This document shows, in pieces, positions 13,644 to 25,726 of a stretch of 64,000 bases of DNA. Position 1 is the stretch's first letter, and each line of letters starts with the position of its first letter. The notes beneath the pieces are model-generated. The model did no database searches. It was not told the origin of the DNA and was given only the letters and a program-made list of their open reading frames with translations. Origin of the DNA: Chrysomallon squamiferum (lineage: Eukaryota > Mollusca > Gastropoda > Neomphalida > Peltospiridae); NCBI GenBank assembly GCA_012295275.1, contig CM022670.1, positions 5,048,764-5,112,763 of the forward strand, in the 5' to 3' direction. The position numbers were made by a program, and so were the translations under genes.

Positions 13644-14821
13644 CTGCAATTAGTTTGGATTTAACAATATATTGTTTTACAACATTTGGTGTAACAAACA
13701 ATACTTTGTATTCACATTTATTTAAAACAGCTTATTACCTGCTTTTAATAATTAATAAGTGTTTAATGCATTGTAATTTGGTAGATGCCAAGATGGTGAG
13801 ATCCATTTTGTTAATCACTTAATATATTATTTAAAGCTTTAACTACAACACTGACAAAGTGACATTTGAATTTTTTTATTTATTTTAATCATTATTTACT
13901 ATTTTAAGTCAACTGCAAGTAAAGTCGTTATTATATATTCTATTACAAAATGATGGTTTAAAAATTACTAATACCAGGTGACATCTCCGATGGCATTTAA
14001 TGGCAGACATCAATTTTTGTGCTGCGATTCGATACGACCTTGAACTCCGAAAAATACAAAATCCTAAGAAACTTACTAACAACCTAGTGAATTAGCAAAA
14101 TGCTATTTGAAATAGGATCTGAATTGTTTTTATGTTTTTACCACCAGTACTATTTCACTCAACAAATTAATGAATTTACGATCTGCAAAAATTGAATGTA
14201 TCGATCAATGCGCGTCCAAACAGACGGTTGGTCCTACTTCCTGGCTGAAACAGGTTGTTTCCGTTTCTTTTTCTTATATTAAGTCACCTTATTCATTCAA
14301 ATGCGCATTAGCATTATAAAATATTTACTACGATTAAATAAACTTGTTAATATTTTGATAATATATCACCTGATACAAAGATCCACATTGCATATTTATC
14401 TTTCGAGTTTTCACAAAATTGTACGTTTACAGAAATAACGCTCGACCAAATTCCACAAACCGCATGCGCACGCGCATAAGTCGAATCCGCCCACGAGCAA
14501 GACCGATAAACACTTGTTGCATGTCGTTCGTAGGTCCATAATATTTAATGGTATAGATTTGCTTTATCTAATCGAGTATGTCATTTTATAATTTTTAATA
14601 ATCTAGCTAATTTTTATCGTACCTGGCCCAGCATATGTGACTGTTCTGGTTTTTATTTTTTAATTATTTTTTTTTTTTTATTATTTCTATATGTCCAGGT
14701 AGAATCCAGATCATTCGGTAGGTCAATGGCCAAAGAAAAATATAACAACTCGGAAAATAATCATTAAAACAAAACGAAAATTTATGCATCTTCCTGTCTT
14801 CGTTTTTTATAAAAATCTTAC
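13644..14821 (-). other. Probable first intron of the TRIM-NHL gene (5'UTR intron)
   Basis: A CTAAT-type branch motif followed by TTGCAG ends at 13644 on the minus strand, and a very strong donor (CCAG then GTAAGA) lies at 14820-14821, so this interval reads as an intron inside the 5'UTR. It contains a second motif-rich area (14230-14490) that could be an internal promoter, and another donor-like site at 14621-14622. No coding exon is visible. Confidence 0.45.
14230..14490 (-). promoter_or_regulatory. Motif cluster with ETS-, NRF1- and GC-box-like sites
   Basis: On the minus strand there is a GGGCGG box near 14488, a tandem CGCATGCGCA-type NRF1 site at about 14460-14478, and a CCAGGAAGTAGG ETS site at about 14233-14245. 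The patch is richer in CpG than its surroundings. It may be a second, internal promoter of the TRIM-NHL gene. These are motif matches by eye only. Confidence 0.4.
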
Positions 14822-14945
14822 CTGGAATGTACTGAATGCTGCGAATCGATCCGTATTAAAATACGTTAAATTAAGTTAATAGCGACAAGTATTAGCGAAG
14901 AAGCAAACCACATGATCTTCTTCCCGCCATCTTGATAGATATGAT
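14822..14945 (-). other. Probable noncoding first exon of the TRIM-NHL gene
   Basis: The 3' edge is set by a near-ideal donor (CCAG, then GTAAGA) at 14820-14821. Near the 5' edge, at about 14923-14936 on the minus strand, is a CAAGATGGCGGG motif, a YY1 site of the kind found just downstream of start sites in TATA-less promoters. Its ATG opens a 12-codon upstream ORF that ends at TAA within the exon. The 5' end is approximate. Confidence 0.4.
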
Positions 14946-14992
14946 TTCGCTCATGCGCAACTTAGGTTCATGCGGCGGGAAAATATTTGATT
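14946..14992 (-). promoter_or_regulatory. Core promoter candidate with E2F- and NRF1-like motifs
   Basis: Immediately upstream of the proposed first exon, the minus strand carries TTTTCCCGCC (E2F-like) at about 14973-14984 and TTGCGCATGAGC (half NRF1 site) at about 14951-14962. Together with the YY1 site downstream this makes a typical TATA-less housekeeping-type promoter arrangement. Inferred from motifs only. Confidence 0.35.
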
Positions 14993-16198
14993 ACCCGTAT
15001 TTTCAAGTTGCATGTTTTGTTTCTGAAATAATTTATAGCTAACAAGTATCGCAAACGATATAACATGGGATAAAAAATACCAGTAATCATAATTTGGAAG
15101 TCGTTTGACAGTGGAAAATATATGGACACCTCGAGGGGGCGAGGGCTTGTATATCATATCATCCTACCTAGTCGATATTATTTATTGATTTGTATAATGC
15201 TTTTAAAATTACCTGTTTTATTTTGGATCATAACACCACAAAAGCATTTTCTTTGGTCGCAAATATTTTATTCGTTGACTCAAACGCAAAGTGAAATACA
15301 GATTAGCTGAATTAAAAACTACGTGGTTTTCAGTGTCCGTTGTATGCATTAAAAAAGTTGAGTGAAAAACTAAAAATATAAAATACGGATATCGTTCCGT
15401 ACGTTTTCGAAGATTAAAGGTGATTGAAAAATCACAGTGTGAAGTGACATATAATTTTATAAATATTTTCATTTTTTGCACTTATTTTTAGTAATACATA
15501 TTAAACTGAAAAACTGTTCTTTAAAAATATATATTTCAGGTATTACAGTATTCAGGGCTTGTTAGAGGTGGTCGTGGCCCAAGAGCTAAGAAGGGCCCAC
15601 AGCAACCATGCATAAATAAACAACTTTAAAACTTTGATTTTCACTTCGAATAACTGAATTATAATTTATTTTATTATTATTTTTTTTTTAAATCAGATAC
15701 ATATTTCTCTGAAATGTCAGAAACATTTGTTAAAACGTAAAACATTAACCACATTCATTGAAATAAAATTACTTAACAAGAAGTCAAACGAATGTGTGAA
15801 CTATCTTAATAAATTACCTCTACTGAAACATATTAAATTCGTATTTTATGTAGAAAATTTCACTGCATGCAGGTTGTTTTAATGAATATTCAGTCTGTTT
15901 GCTTTTATAGCCATTAACGCCTTGCACATAAATATAGGACCAGTTTACGAATATTATTTTTATCTGCGCAAGGTCACAGGAGCTGGTGACGTTAAACAAA
16001 ATCACCTGACATTTAAACTTGCGTAGCATTTACGTTTTAGTCGCTAATTTACAGCATTGGTGTGGGTGTCGCGTGTGAACCCTCTGCGACAAAACTGCGC
16101 TATAGTATTAAGCCTTTGTCAATTGCTATTTATTTATTTATTATATCTGTTGCTTTGTGATTGGGGATGGGAACAAAGTGAAATCGTTACATAAATAC

Positions 16199-16488
16199 TA
16201 ATTTCCAGTCAGTGCCCCACGATTCATAATTATACCAGCTGTGATATATTTTCTTTTCTATCAGAAAATCCAAGTTAACTGAAATATCTCTAACCACGTA
16301 CCTTGGAGCAGCAACGTTGTTGCATTTAAATTATAAATATTAAATCTGACGAGGTATCGTTTTTTTTTTTTTATAAAATATTTTTCGGTTTATTTATCTA
16401 ATATCGAACATTGAAGTTTATCTGGTAGGAATCTCCCCTCACGCCAGAGTAAAAGCAGACTGAAAAAGACGGAGTAAAATGAATGTCA
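16199..16488 (+). repeat. Inverted repeat, left copy (partner at 19445-19704)
   Basis: This roughly 290-bp segment is the reverse complement of 19445-19704 with small differences. It includes a shared block around GGAGCAGCAACGTTGTTGCA and an extra insert of about 30 nt near 16430-16455. It looks like two opposed copies of one interspersed element, or an inverted local duplication. There is no coding capacity. Confidence 0.85.
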
Positions 16489-17220
16489 CATGGCTGTTAA
16501 CTTTGCAGCTGGTACTTGATTTCTCTAGTTGTTAAAATCACATGGATCAATAAATCATGCAACAGACGTTCGTCAATTAGGCCACTGTATTAAATTGTTA
16601 AAGTGAAAATTAAAAGAACATTTATTCTCTCTCTTTCTCATATTATTTTTAGAATGCTAGAAAAATAATGTAAAACATTAAAACTTATGTTAAATATAAA
16701 AAAAAAATATTAAAATCACTTGAATGTCTCCATCATGTTTTCTGTTCGCATGCAAAATAAATATGTGAGTCATATGACCTACATGTACACATGGATGGAA
16801 TTACTTTTCTTCTAGTTTTATGCAAGAACTCTGATCCATTTAATTGTGTATGCAATAATAGATCCCATAACAATTTGTGCATGATTTTAAATGAATGAGT
16901 CATACTAATGGGAGTAACATAAGTATATATTGTCCTGAATGAATCTTTTAATAATAAGAAGAAAACTACAACAAAAACAACAACGCGGCCCATTTTTTTT
17001 TTTTTTTTTTTTTTTGATTTATAGAAATACCAACGTGCAGAGTTCATTTTATCCGAAAAGTATATTAACTTGATACAGATATAATAATTTCGTAAAATGA
17101 AAATAGGCTTTTGACATTTTTCTGTGTATTTTAAATTAAACTAAATGTGCTTAAATAATTTACCTTTATAGAACTTAAGAAACACTGAAGTATAAATATA
17201 AAATTAAAATATTGATACTG

Positions 17221-17224
<4 letters not shown>

Positions 17225-17312
<88 letters not shown>
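17225..17312 (+). repeat. (CT)n microsatellite followed by (GT)n
   Basis: A pure CT run from 17225 to 17300 passes directly into GT from 17301 to 17312. The Arg-Glu open frame on the other strand is a by-product of the repeat. Confidence 0.97.
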
Positions 17313-18072
17313 TAAATAAGTAAAATTAATTTGTAGATCAAGGTAGACCAGTATGTACAAATTAAATAACAATAAATTTAGTTAAATAAACAAATAAACA
17401 AGAATCCTTATTATATCTGTAACAAGCACTGTGTATTTTGCTTTTTAAACTTTTGCTGTTGTCGCTATATAAGTGATTACAAATAAATATGTGAAAATGA
17501 ACACTCACCTCGAAAATTCCGTATACGAACTTTTGTTAAGAACAATAACTCCCTATATACAGGATTAAAAGTTCGCCATCTCAGGCATCTGCTGCCTATA
17601 TTCCAGCAACAGATGACAATATTCAGGTCACGAATTGCCCATTGACAATAGTGCAAAGGATTAACATTTTCCACGCGTTCACATTTGTATAAATAACAAC
17701 ATTAATGCGCAACAAACCTGACTGGAAGAACGGCAGACGTATTTTCGTGATTTGCCGCCAGAACCCAAAAGGAAATCTGGACACGGGAAACAAAAAGCGC
17801 TAATCAGACGCACATTTGGATTAAAATAAAAAAAGAATTTTGACAACAAGCGACATGTTAAAATCAAGCTGAATGTTATTAGAATTATGTTTTAACCATG
17901 TTGTTAAGCTGTATTAAGTGTACTAAAGTAAAATCGATTCGTTAAATGGTGTCAAAAGTGGAGGGGCATGCCTAAAACCTAGCACACAAACACTTGGCTA
18001 GGATATTTACAGCACTGAAACACCTAAGCGGGTTCAGGATGGATGAAAATAATCTGGATTCCTTTTAGTTAG

Positions 18073-18074
<2 letters not shown>

Positions 18075-18107
<33 letters not shown>
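18075..18107. repeat. Poly(T) run of about 33 nt
   Basis: Uninterrupted T on the plus strand with no recognisable element body beside it. Confidence 0.9.
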
Positions 18108-18119
<12 letters not shown>

Positions 18120-19444
18120 AAAAATATTGGATCAATTCTTGGTAATTCTGCCATGAACCAAGAAGATAAACCTTTTTCTGGTCTGTTATAATACTTAAAT
18201 CTTACATTACACGAAAAATGATGTACGTGTAGAGTTTTAATTAATGCGTTCTGATTGTTACTAGCGAAATTTTACGACTTCCGCAAGTAAACTATTCAGT
18301 ACTTTTTAAACTTTTCATGCTGTCACACAAATTATTAAGAATGAAAACAATAAGCGAAATGAGACTGAACGCAAGAAGCCAAACATTCATAGGAACAATA
18401 ATTATTTAATATAATATAATTTTCTTATAAAATGTAACAGCGAACTGTGATGACTTTCAATAATTGTGATTTAAAGTGTCACTAATTATTATTTTTTCCT
18501 CGTGGAATTTAGTACGTTAATGCCAGGCAAATAAAACAACTTGCAACCAACATTCTTTTAAACTTTTTTTTTTTACTTCACAATATTAAGATTAATGCGT
18601 TAATTCAATCTTTAATTTTAATTTTAATAATTATTATTATTAAGACAGTTATTATTACTGACCGTTATTATTATTATTATTACTTTTTTTTATCATCACC
18701 ATCATCATCTATGAGATTGTCTAATAACATATTTTCAAGGAATAAACAGCACAATGGTTTATTAGACGTTCGAGAGGTGCTGGACCGGTTGGTCACAAAG
18801 GAAGATGTTCTGCATAGGCTGATTAATATACACACATTTGTCTTTTCCCTTTACATTTTTTTTTTTTTTTCCATCATTCTGAAAACAATAATGACTTTTA
18901 CTCAGTACAAACAGAAATAAACTTTAAAAATGTTTTCAGTGAGGTTTCATGAAGAATAATCATAGAGCATTCTAAATTAATGTAATTCAGATGCAAAGCA
19001 AACACAGTCGCCATTTAACGCTGTGGCGTTAAATTAAAACTGATTTCGTTTGCGTCTGCGTTATTATTTATAAGTGAGTATCCTTTATTTGATTTTACTT
19101 TGTTTTTCCTGTTTCAAAATTTAGCAAAAGTAAAAAAAAGCAAAGAGGTTTCGGATCAAAAATTTTCAAAAGTTGTACTTAATAATTATAATATACATTA
19201 ATATTGTTAGTTTTTAAATCATGTTTTCGAAGAATGATATTTCCATTCGATATAAATTTGCAGAAGTATTTAAATTTCCGTTGAGTAATTTAATTTTAAT
19301 TTTAATTGCATTCAGGTCAAAATAAATGACACTGAACCATATTTTAAGTGGAAAAAGAATACCAATAAGACGGTACATATAGATGCCTCCTGTGATATGT
19401 CATTGAAACGTGTTTAAAAGAGAGAGACAGATTTAATTTTATAG

Positions 19445-19704
19445 TTGACAGCCATTTTATTCCGTCTTTTTCAATCTGCTTCTATCCTGATAAACTGTTC
19501 AATGTTCGATATGAGATAAATAAACGAAAAAATATTTTATATAAAACGAAATCTCGTCAGATTTAATATTTATAATTTCAATGCAACAACGTTGCTGCTC
19601 CAAGGTACGTGGTTTGAGATCTTTCACTTAACTTGGATTTTCTGATAGAAAAGAAAATATATCAAATCTGACAGTTATGAATTGTGGGGAAATGACTGGA
19701 AATT
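19445..19704 (-). repeat. Inverted repeat, right copy (partner at 16199-16488)
   Basis: Read on the minus strand this matches the left copy for most of its length. The match runs from the ATTTCCAGTC edge through the AACGTTGTTGCA block to the GAAAAAGACGG edge. It lacks the insert of about 30 nt found in the left copy. The two copies are separated by about 2.96 kb. Confidence 0.85.
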
Positions 19705-19876
19705 AATATACATAGCTAGATGAACATTTATTTAACACCTATAAACGGTTATTATTTATTTATTTGTCTATAATGATGTGTGAGAGAATATCTTTAGCTT
19801 GGAAAAAATTTTTTAGTTAGTTTTCTCTGATATATACATTGAAGTGCTATGAGAAGAGCCCAGTGAAAGTAACAAA

Positions 19877-19880
<4 letters not shown>

Positions 19881-19964
<84 letters not shown>
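19881..19964 (+). repeat. (CT)n microsatellite
   Basis: 84 nt of uninterrupted CT, lying about 180 nt beyond the right inverted-repeat copy. The overlapping Arg-Glu open frame is not a gene. Confidence 0.97.
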
Positions 19965-19967
<3 letters not shown>

Positions 19968-22900
19968 TGAATTCAAATAACCTATATGACTAAATAAGGA
20001 CTTAGCAATAAAGTTATATGTACCATACTGCAGCCTTTGATAAAATGTGGACCTATTGCTGGGATAGCAGATGGTCCCCAGATTATTCTCTGGATGTATC
20101 CTGTACAAGCACCAGGAAAGGCAGCATCAGATTTCCTTTTTCATATAATTATTTGATCAAAGAAAAAAAGAAAAATAATGTTTGAGGCCTAAAAACTATT
20201 TATAATATAAACTTTGAGGAGTTTGTTACAGTCATAGTCGAAAGAAAAAAAAAAAAAAATTCTCTATCATTTGAAATTCACTGATAGTCTTCTCTTCTCT
20301 CGCTCTCACCATTCCTCTCTCTTACCATATATTTATAAAAATAAGATTACTAAATTTTATATATATGTTATAAAAAGAATAGGATATGATTTGGGAAATA
20401 AAATTTAGGAGTCGGAGAGACTCAGCGAAATATTTGGACGCGTAACATTTATTTTAAATTTCGTAATAATTATGTTACTTGCCGAATACATTGATGTTGA
20501 GAAATCTACACATCGTTAATTTAATACTTTTGGTTACATCTGGTCTGAATTTTGAGTACATCAAGACTCACCTCGACATGATCCAGTCAAACGATATTTT
20601 ACGTGTCACGAATACTCAAACCGTGGCTAGATTCTGAAGTAGTGGAACAACATCACTTAACACACTACTGGATTAATTTCAGGTAACTCTGTCAGCGTCT
20701 CACTGTTGCAGCGTATTAACAGAAAAAAATGTGCAGTCATTTTAATGAGGTTCGTGAGTCGCAAATGCGTAATTTTAGATACACGAACATTGTTCAAGTG
20801 AAGCTCGCTATTTTTAATCTGTACTATCATTTACAATGACACTTCAAATTACAGAGATAAAATTTTTAGCGTTTGCAAGTGCACGAAGATCAACAGTGTT
20901 GAAACTGGAGTTGATTACTAATTAAAGTAAGCGACATTAAAATGAAGCAAGAGAACACTATCAGATTCATCCACAAGAGTGCCGTCCTTCGTCAGAATTT
21001 CCGTTCATCCGCGGAAAGCTCTCAAAAACACTGACAATTTTGTGTAGAATAACAAAACAGCACGATATTTTACACGTTATCATTTACGCCTAGTAATTCT
21101 TTATATTCCCAGTCCTATTGATTTTAAATTTTTATACAGTAAGTGTAAGAACGAATAATAATAATAATAATAATAAAGTTATTTTTAATTAAGTTTAAAA
21201 TAAACTACCATCATTTTTAAAACGAAAATGAAAAACGAACGAGTGAATAATACTTTTAAAGTTCAGAGAGCCCTTTATTTGAAATACAGGACTTGCCATT
21301 GCTTTTAATTAATTTCCGCTAAAATTATGTGCAAAATAAGCGAAACTCTTTACAGCTGTTTTTGTTTGTTTCCTGACCTGATAAATATTTTCACTCGTCA
21401 GATGTTATTGTGTTTCATTATACTGCATACGAATGTGACTCACCGTTCATGATTGATTATACCCATTTATTTGGCAACTTTCCACTCATATACGAGGTAT
21501 TTATCATACTGTAATTACATATTGTGTATTAGTTTATTTACTCTATTATTTTTTTTTACATTACTATTGATATACTATTCTCGATATTGCTTATAAAAAC
21601 TGCAGCAGTTGTTAATTTTAGTAGACGAGGTAGCAACATTAACAGTCACGACAAAAACTATTAAAAAGAAGATTGCAATGTGTCCATGACCTGAAAATTT
21701 ACATTCTGAATGAATTATCTCTTTTCTCTATCCTGAAATATTTCACATTGCCAGACTGCAATTCTGTTGGCCTCCTGTAATATATGCAAAGCAAAATAAT
21801 GCACACAAAATACTTAAACTTTCAAGTCTATCTCTGGAAGCCCAAGAGGTGCAACACCTTCAACCCATGCATTAATCTTAATATACAAATAAACCAGTGA
21901 ACTGGTAAATAAATAAATAAAATAAATAATTAGCTATAAATAATTTTTTTAAAGTTGTCACAACTGAAATATTCAATGAAAGATAAGAAAAACAATTCAG
22001 GATTAAATAACAAAAATAATTTAAGCAAATTATAAATACATGTGTAAATATAAACTTTGGTTAGTTGTGTTCTGATGACCTTGTAGACATAAAAAGTAAT
22101 CACACAATTGACTGTTGTCCTACCAGAACTGAAAATAAACATTTATGTAACGGACAATATTAATAATTTTAGCTATCAGAAAAATGTTTTCATTATAATT
22201 TCATTTTTGCCATTTAATAAATGTTATTTGTGCATACTGGATATTAAACAAATCATTTTTAATCTTGTTTTTTTTACTCTGAAAAATGATCATAAATATA
22301 ATCTTAATAATAATATTAACAAATAAGTAATATCAGCATTTGTTATTAAATTCTTGTGACTCCTACATTTTATTCACACATTTAAATTACAATAAAGTGG
22401 TTAATTTCATGAATCTATAAGGTAAAATATACAGGTTATGAATTTCCCAAAAGGAAAACAGACAAAAAAACCCAACAGTATACAATAATAAATTAATTCT
22501 CAAAAACTCTGTTGTATTCCTTGCCACATCAAAAGATTCAGTTTCTCAAAATATACTAGATGCACACACAAAATGCTTTTCTAAATCCAAAATATACTTA
22601 AGTTTTACAGCAACAGAAAAATCTGGAAAGCTGTTGAGCAAAATGTGTTTTGAATTATATTAAAATAAAATAAATTTAAGAACTAATGTATCATTTGTAT
22701 GAATTAAATGCATTTATATAACTTAATAATATTTCTAATCTGAAAAAAGTTAATGAACACTCAGATCAGAAATAATTTAAGATTAACAACATAACAAAGA
22801 ATGTTTGAATTAAAAAGAGAATAATTATTTTTAAATTATTATATTTTGTTAAAACTGTATAAAATTCAAATTATTCCTAAATAGTGAGGTGATACATTAT

Positions 22901-23613
22901 GAGATTTTTAAGCACATCAGAATACAAAGAAAACTTCAAACACCCCATATCTGCTTTAAATGCATAATTGTTTAGAGTTTCTTTAAAGATGACTTATTGA
23001 CATAGGCACAATTAATGAATAACGCATTAATGAATCATATTTACAGTAATTAAATCACATTATTAAAGTGTTTTTACACTGCATGCTGCTTTTAAACAAA
23101 ACTTACAAACATTAAAAATTTAATGTCAGTGACAATAACTGAAAGTTCTCTGTGGATGTTACTGACAAAACTTTCACAAACATTTAGTAATATCTTGACT
23201 GATAATAACAGTTGTTTGCTGTCACAAATACGGTTTTTACAAGGTATTTAGAGGTAAACCTGCTGTTGCATCTACATTGGTTATTCATATAAATAACATA
23301 TTTTAGGCATGCTAATGACAAACAACAAATAATCATTTGATGAAAATCTTATGGCATAAACTGGACAGGAAAATGGCCACAATACAGCTTTAAGGAGTTT
23401 TGATTTAGTCACCAAATCTTACACAACTGTCTCAGCATAAAGTTACTGCCCAAACATAGTTCAGTATTTATTATTAATGTTTAACTTAGATTCAGCCTCA
23501 CAGTCTTTATCAATCATCAGTTAAATACCAGTTATGTCCATATTAATAAAATATTTCCAATCAATTATTATATTCACAACTGTTTTGAATAACATAAATT
23601 TAATTTAAATGAT

Positions 23614-23619
23614 TTTATT
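23614..23619 (-). terminator. AATAAA poly(A) signal for the 228-aa gene
   Basis: On the minus strand an AATAATAAAATC context contains AATAAA about 90 nt after the TGA stop at 23708-23710. It is the nearest canonical signal and gives a compact 3'UTR. Confidence 0.5.
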
Positions 23620-23707
23620 ATTCTGTATATTTTTTCTCTAAAACCTAATAAAAGATTCCCAAGCTTCAGATCTTCAGTAGAGTGAATTTTGTAAAATGGA
23701 GATGCTG

Positions 23708-24956
23708 TCAGGAATTATCTGTTCTTTGATTTATGTTGCGAGATCCCATGGACATTTGGTTTTCTCTTGCCTTTTGAGCTTGTTGTTTTTGTAAGAACTG
23801 AATCACTTCAGGAGATCGTAGTAATGCCTGGAAAACAAAAATAAAACATAACTATACAACAACAATAATAATAATAAATATATTAAATAAAAATATAAAA
23901 ATAGATAAATGAATAAATAAAATAAGATAAAAAGAAAAAAATCGCTCATAAAATTTTCTACAAATTGAAATCTCCTTGCATTTCCTGTTTTGTGGTAATG
24001 GTTCAGGGGAGGCAACTGTTTCCTGAGGGTTGACTATAGTTTCTGGCCTGGATAAATCAAATTCCATTATTATTATTTTTTTTAAAAACATAAATAAATA
24101 AAATAAAAGTTAATAAAAAAAATGAAAAAAATATACAGTTATAAAAATTTCATCCTTCCTAAAACTGTTAATAAAAATACTTTTGTCTAAGTACAAATGT
24201 TTTATTTTTTACACTATTTAATATATTAGTATTAATACTTCTTAGGCATCAAACATGTATTGTTATACAGAAATATACCAAACTTGCATAGAGGATGCTG
24301 GTTTCTTTTACTGTATTTTTTTCTATAATCATAATTATTAACTCAAAGTAAATTTAAAAAAAGAAAAGGAAAAAGAAAATTGCAGCATATGATTCAGGAT
24401 AGTTGGGGTTAAGTTTAATCTTTCTTAGTATTCTGTTTTGATCAGCTTGCAAAAGACTGCTTGATGATAATCTGTGACAGTAATCAATCAAAAACTAGCA
24501 ACAGATTTTATCTTTCATACCCTCACCAACCTGTTTTTTTTTTTTTTTAAATAATAAATTTAAAAGAGAAATGTGTTATGGTATTGATAAATCTGCAATT
24601 ATTAATTTATTTGAGTTAGATGGAAGCTATATTAAAATAAATACCAGTTTCTTTTCTGTAAGTACATCTTCCAACATACTCGAGACAGGAGCATTTTTGA
24701 AACCAGGCTCAGCAGATTCTGGAGTTACTGAACCTGACAGGTGGCGCAGTGTGTCTTCAACAGAGAAACACTCAACAAAATCTGAAGATGCTCCATTCTG
24801 AAAATGTAATTTGTAAAGCGACACATAATTACACTGATATTAAAACAATATCATTTTTAATTTAAAAAAAACAAAAAAAAAAACATTTGACTGTGTATTT
24901 ACTCAGCAGTCAGAAATTTGTTGTAAAACACAAAGAAATTGAACCAAACAAAACTA

Positions 24957-24987
<31 letters not shown>

Positions 24988-25426
24988 AACACACACCACA
25001 TCAAATACTCACCTCACTTTTACTTCTTGGTCGACGAGACTGATTTGTACTGTTCAGTTTTGAAGACTGCCGTATCTTTTTAGGAGTGGTCTCTGTAGAG
25101 TTATTTCCCTTGTCACTCTGACCAGTTTCTGAATCGGTCTGTGATCTTTTCTTTCCTTGTTCAGAATCACTTCTGTCTTTATTCTGTTCCATTTCAACAG
25201 TGATACATGTCACATCCTGTGAAGTGTTCATGTCCATGTTATCATCTTTATTTGTTACAGTCAAATTTGTTGTGTCCACATTAGCAACAACCACATAACT
25301 CAGCTGAGGAGTATTCACAGTACTCAGAGTCACAGAACCAAGAATGGGGTCCTGAGATGGGTTAGTGTCTAAGACCACCATTTTGGATTCTTCTGGTTTA
25401 GCTTCAGAAATTTGTGAATCCATCAT
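23708..25426 (-). CDS. Uncharacterised Ser/Thr-rich, probably nuclear protein, three coding exons
   Basis: Exons in order: 25426-25013, 24797-24645, 23827-23708, all GT-AG and phase 0, giving 228 aa ending in TGA. I do not recognise the family. Residues 1-138 are charged, Ser/Thr/Asn-rich and likely disordered, with basic clusters (GKKRS, TPKKIRQ, RRPRSKSE) resembling nuclear localisation signals. Residues 139-228 look more ordered: an acidic segment (DFVECFSVEDTLRHL), then VSSMLEDVLTEKK and a predicted helix, ALLRSPEVIQFLQKQQAQK. The protein begins Met-Met. An acceptor ends exactly at the ATG and another lies 7 nt upstream, so a 5'UTR exon or further N-terminal coding exon must exist and has not been located. 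An alternative exon near 23945-24017 can be drawn but has no good donor. The gene follows DPH3 on the same strand, 0.3 kb downstream. Confidence 0.72.
23828..24644 (-). other. Second intron of the 228-aa gene
   Basis: An 817-bp AT-rich interval. It contains an acceptor-like site near 24018 followed by an open stretch of about 25 codons, but no convincing donor, so I treat it as intron. An A-rich patch lies at 24100-24130. Nothing else is recognisable. Confidence 0.6.
24958..24997 (+). repeat. (TA)n then (CA)n microsatellite in the first intron of the 228-aa gene
   Basis: A short TA run followed by CA-rich sequence sits within about 20 nt of the donor at 25011-25012. It is variable-type sequence close to a splice site. 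Confidence 0.85.
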
Positions 25427-25446
25427 CTGATATCTAAAGCAGGAAT

Positions 25447-25452
25447 TTTATT
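25447..25452 (-). terminator. AATAAA poly(A) signal for DPH3, abutting the next gene's acceptor
   Basis: On the minus strand AATAAA lies about 275 nt after the DPH3 stop codon and only about 12 nt before the acceptor TTCCTGCTTTAG of the downstream gene (AG at 25434-25435). It is the only exact AATAAA I found between the two coding regions. Confidence 0.5.
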
Positions 25453-25726
25453 AATTTTACTTTTATAATTTGGAAACAGTATTCTTTGGGGTTTTTTTTA
25501 CTGTTATTTGTGCAAGGTATAATAAATTGAAAAAAAAAGAAGAAATATGCCTCTGCATATAAACTTTACCCTCCAACAAGCATAAAGTATTCTTAAAACA
25601 AACGAACAAAACAATTATTAAAAAATAAGTATCTAAGTGTATCTGTTGTTATGCATTTTGAATGTACAGTATAAAATGTGTTTTACCTCTTATTTCTGTT
25701 AGTGTTATTTGATAAACAGTTTTCAT

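Larger units (their letters stand above)
15000..23700. other. Intergenic stretch between the TRIM-NHL gene and the next minus-strand gene
   Basis: No coding exon is supported. Short open frames (for example 17477-17867 minus) have no recognisable motifs. The interval holds two CT arrays, an inverted-repeat pair, poly(T) at 18075-18107 and several donor-like sites on the minus strand (GAG then GTGAGT at about 17505-17513 and 20566-20575). These could belong to upstream noncoding exons of the TRIM-NHL gene. 20560-21050 is less AT-rich than its surroundings. Confidence 0.5.

Noticed and set aside
17477-17867. Two adjacent minus-strand frames with donor-like ends
   Set aside because: No recognisable protein family and no acceptors that would make coding exons; they may be noncoding exons at best.
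19794-20108. 104-codon minus-strand frame with a long Arg-Glu run
   Set aside because: It is mostly the (CT)n microsatellite plus AT-rich flanks, with no domain or splice logic.
23945-24017. Possible extra exon between exons 2 and 3 of the 228-aa gene
   Set aside because: The acceptor is fair, but no good donor follows before the frame runs into poly-Phe/Leu sequence; direct joining of the flanking exons is already in phase.
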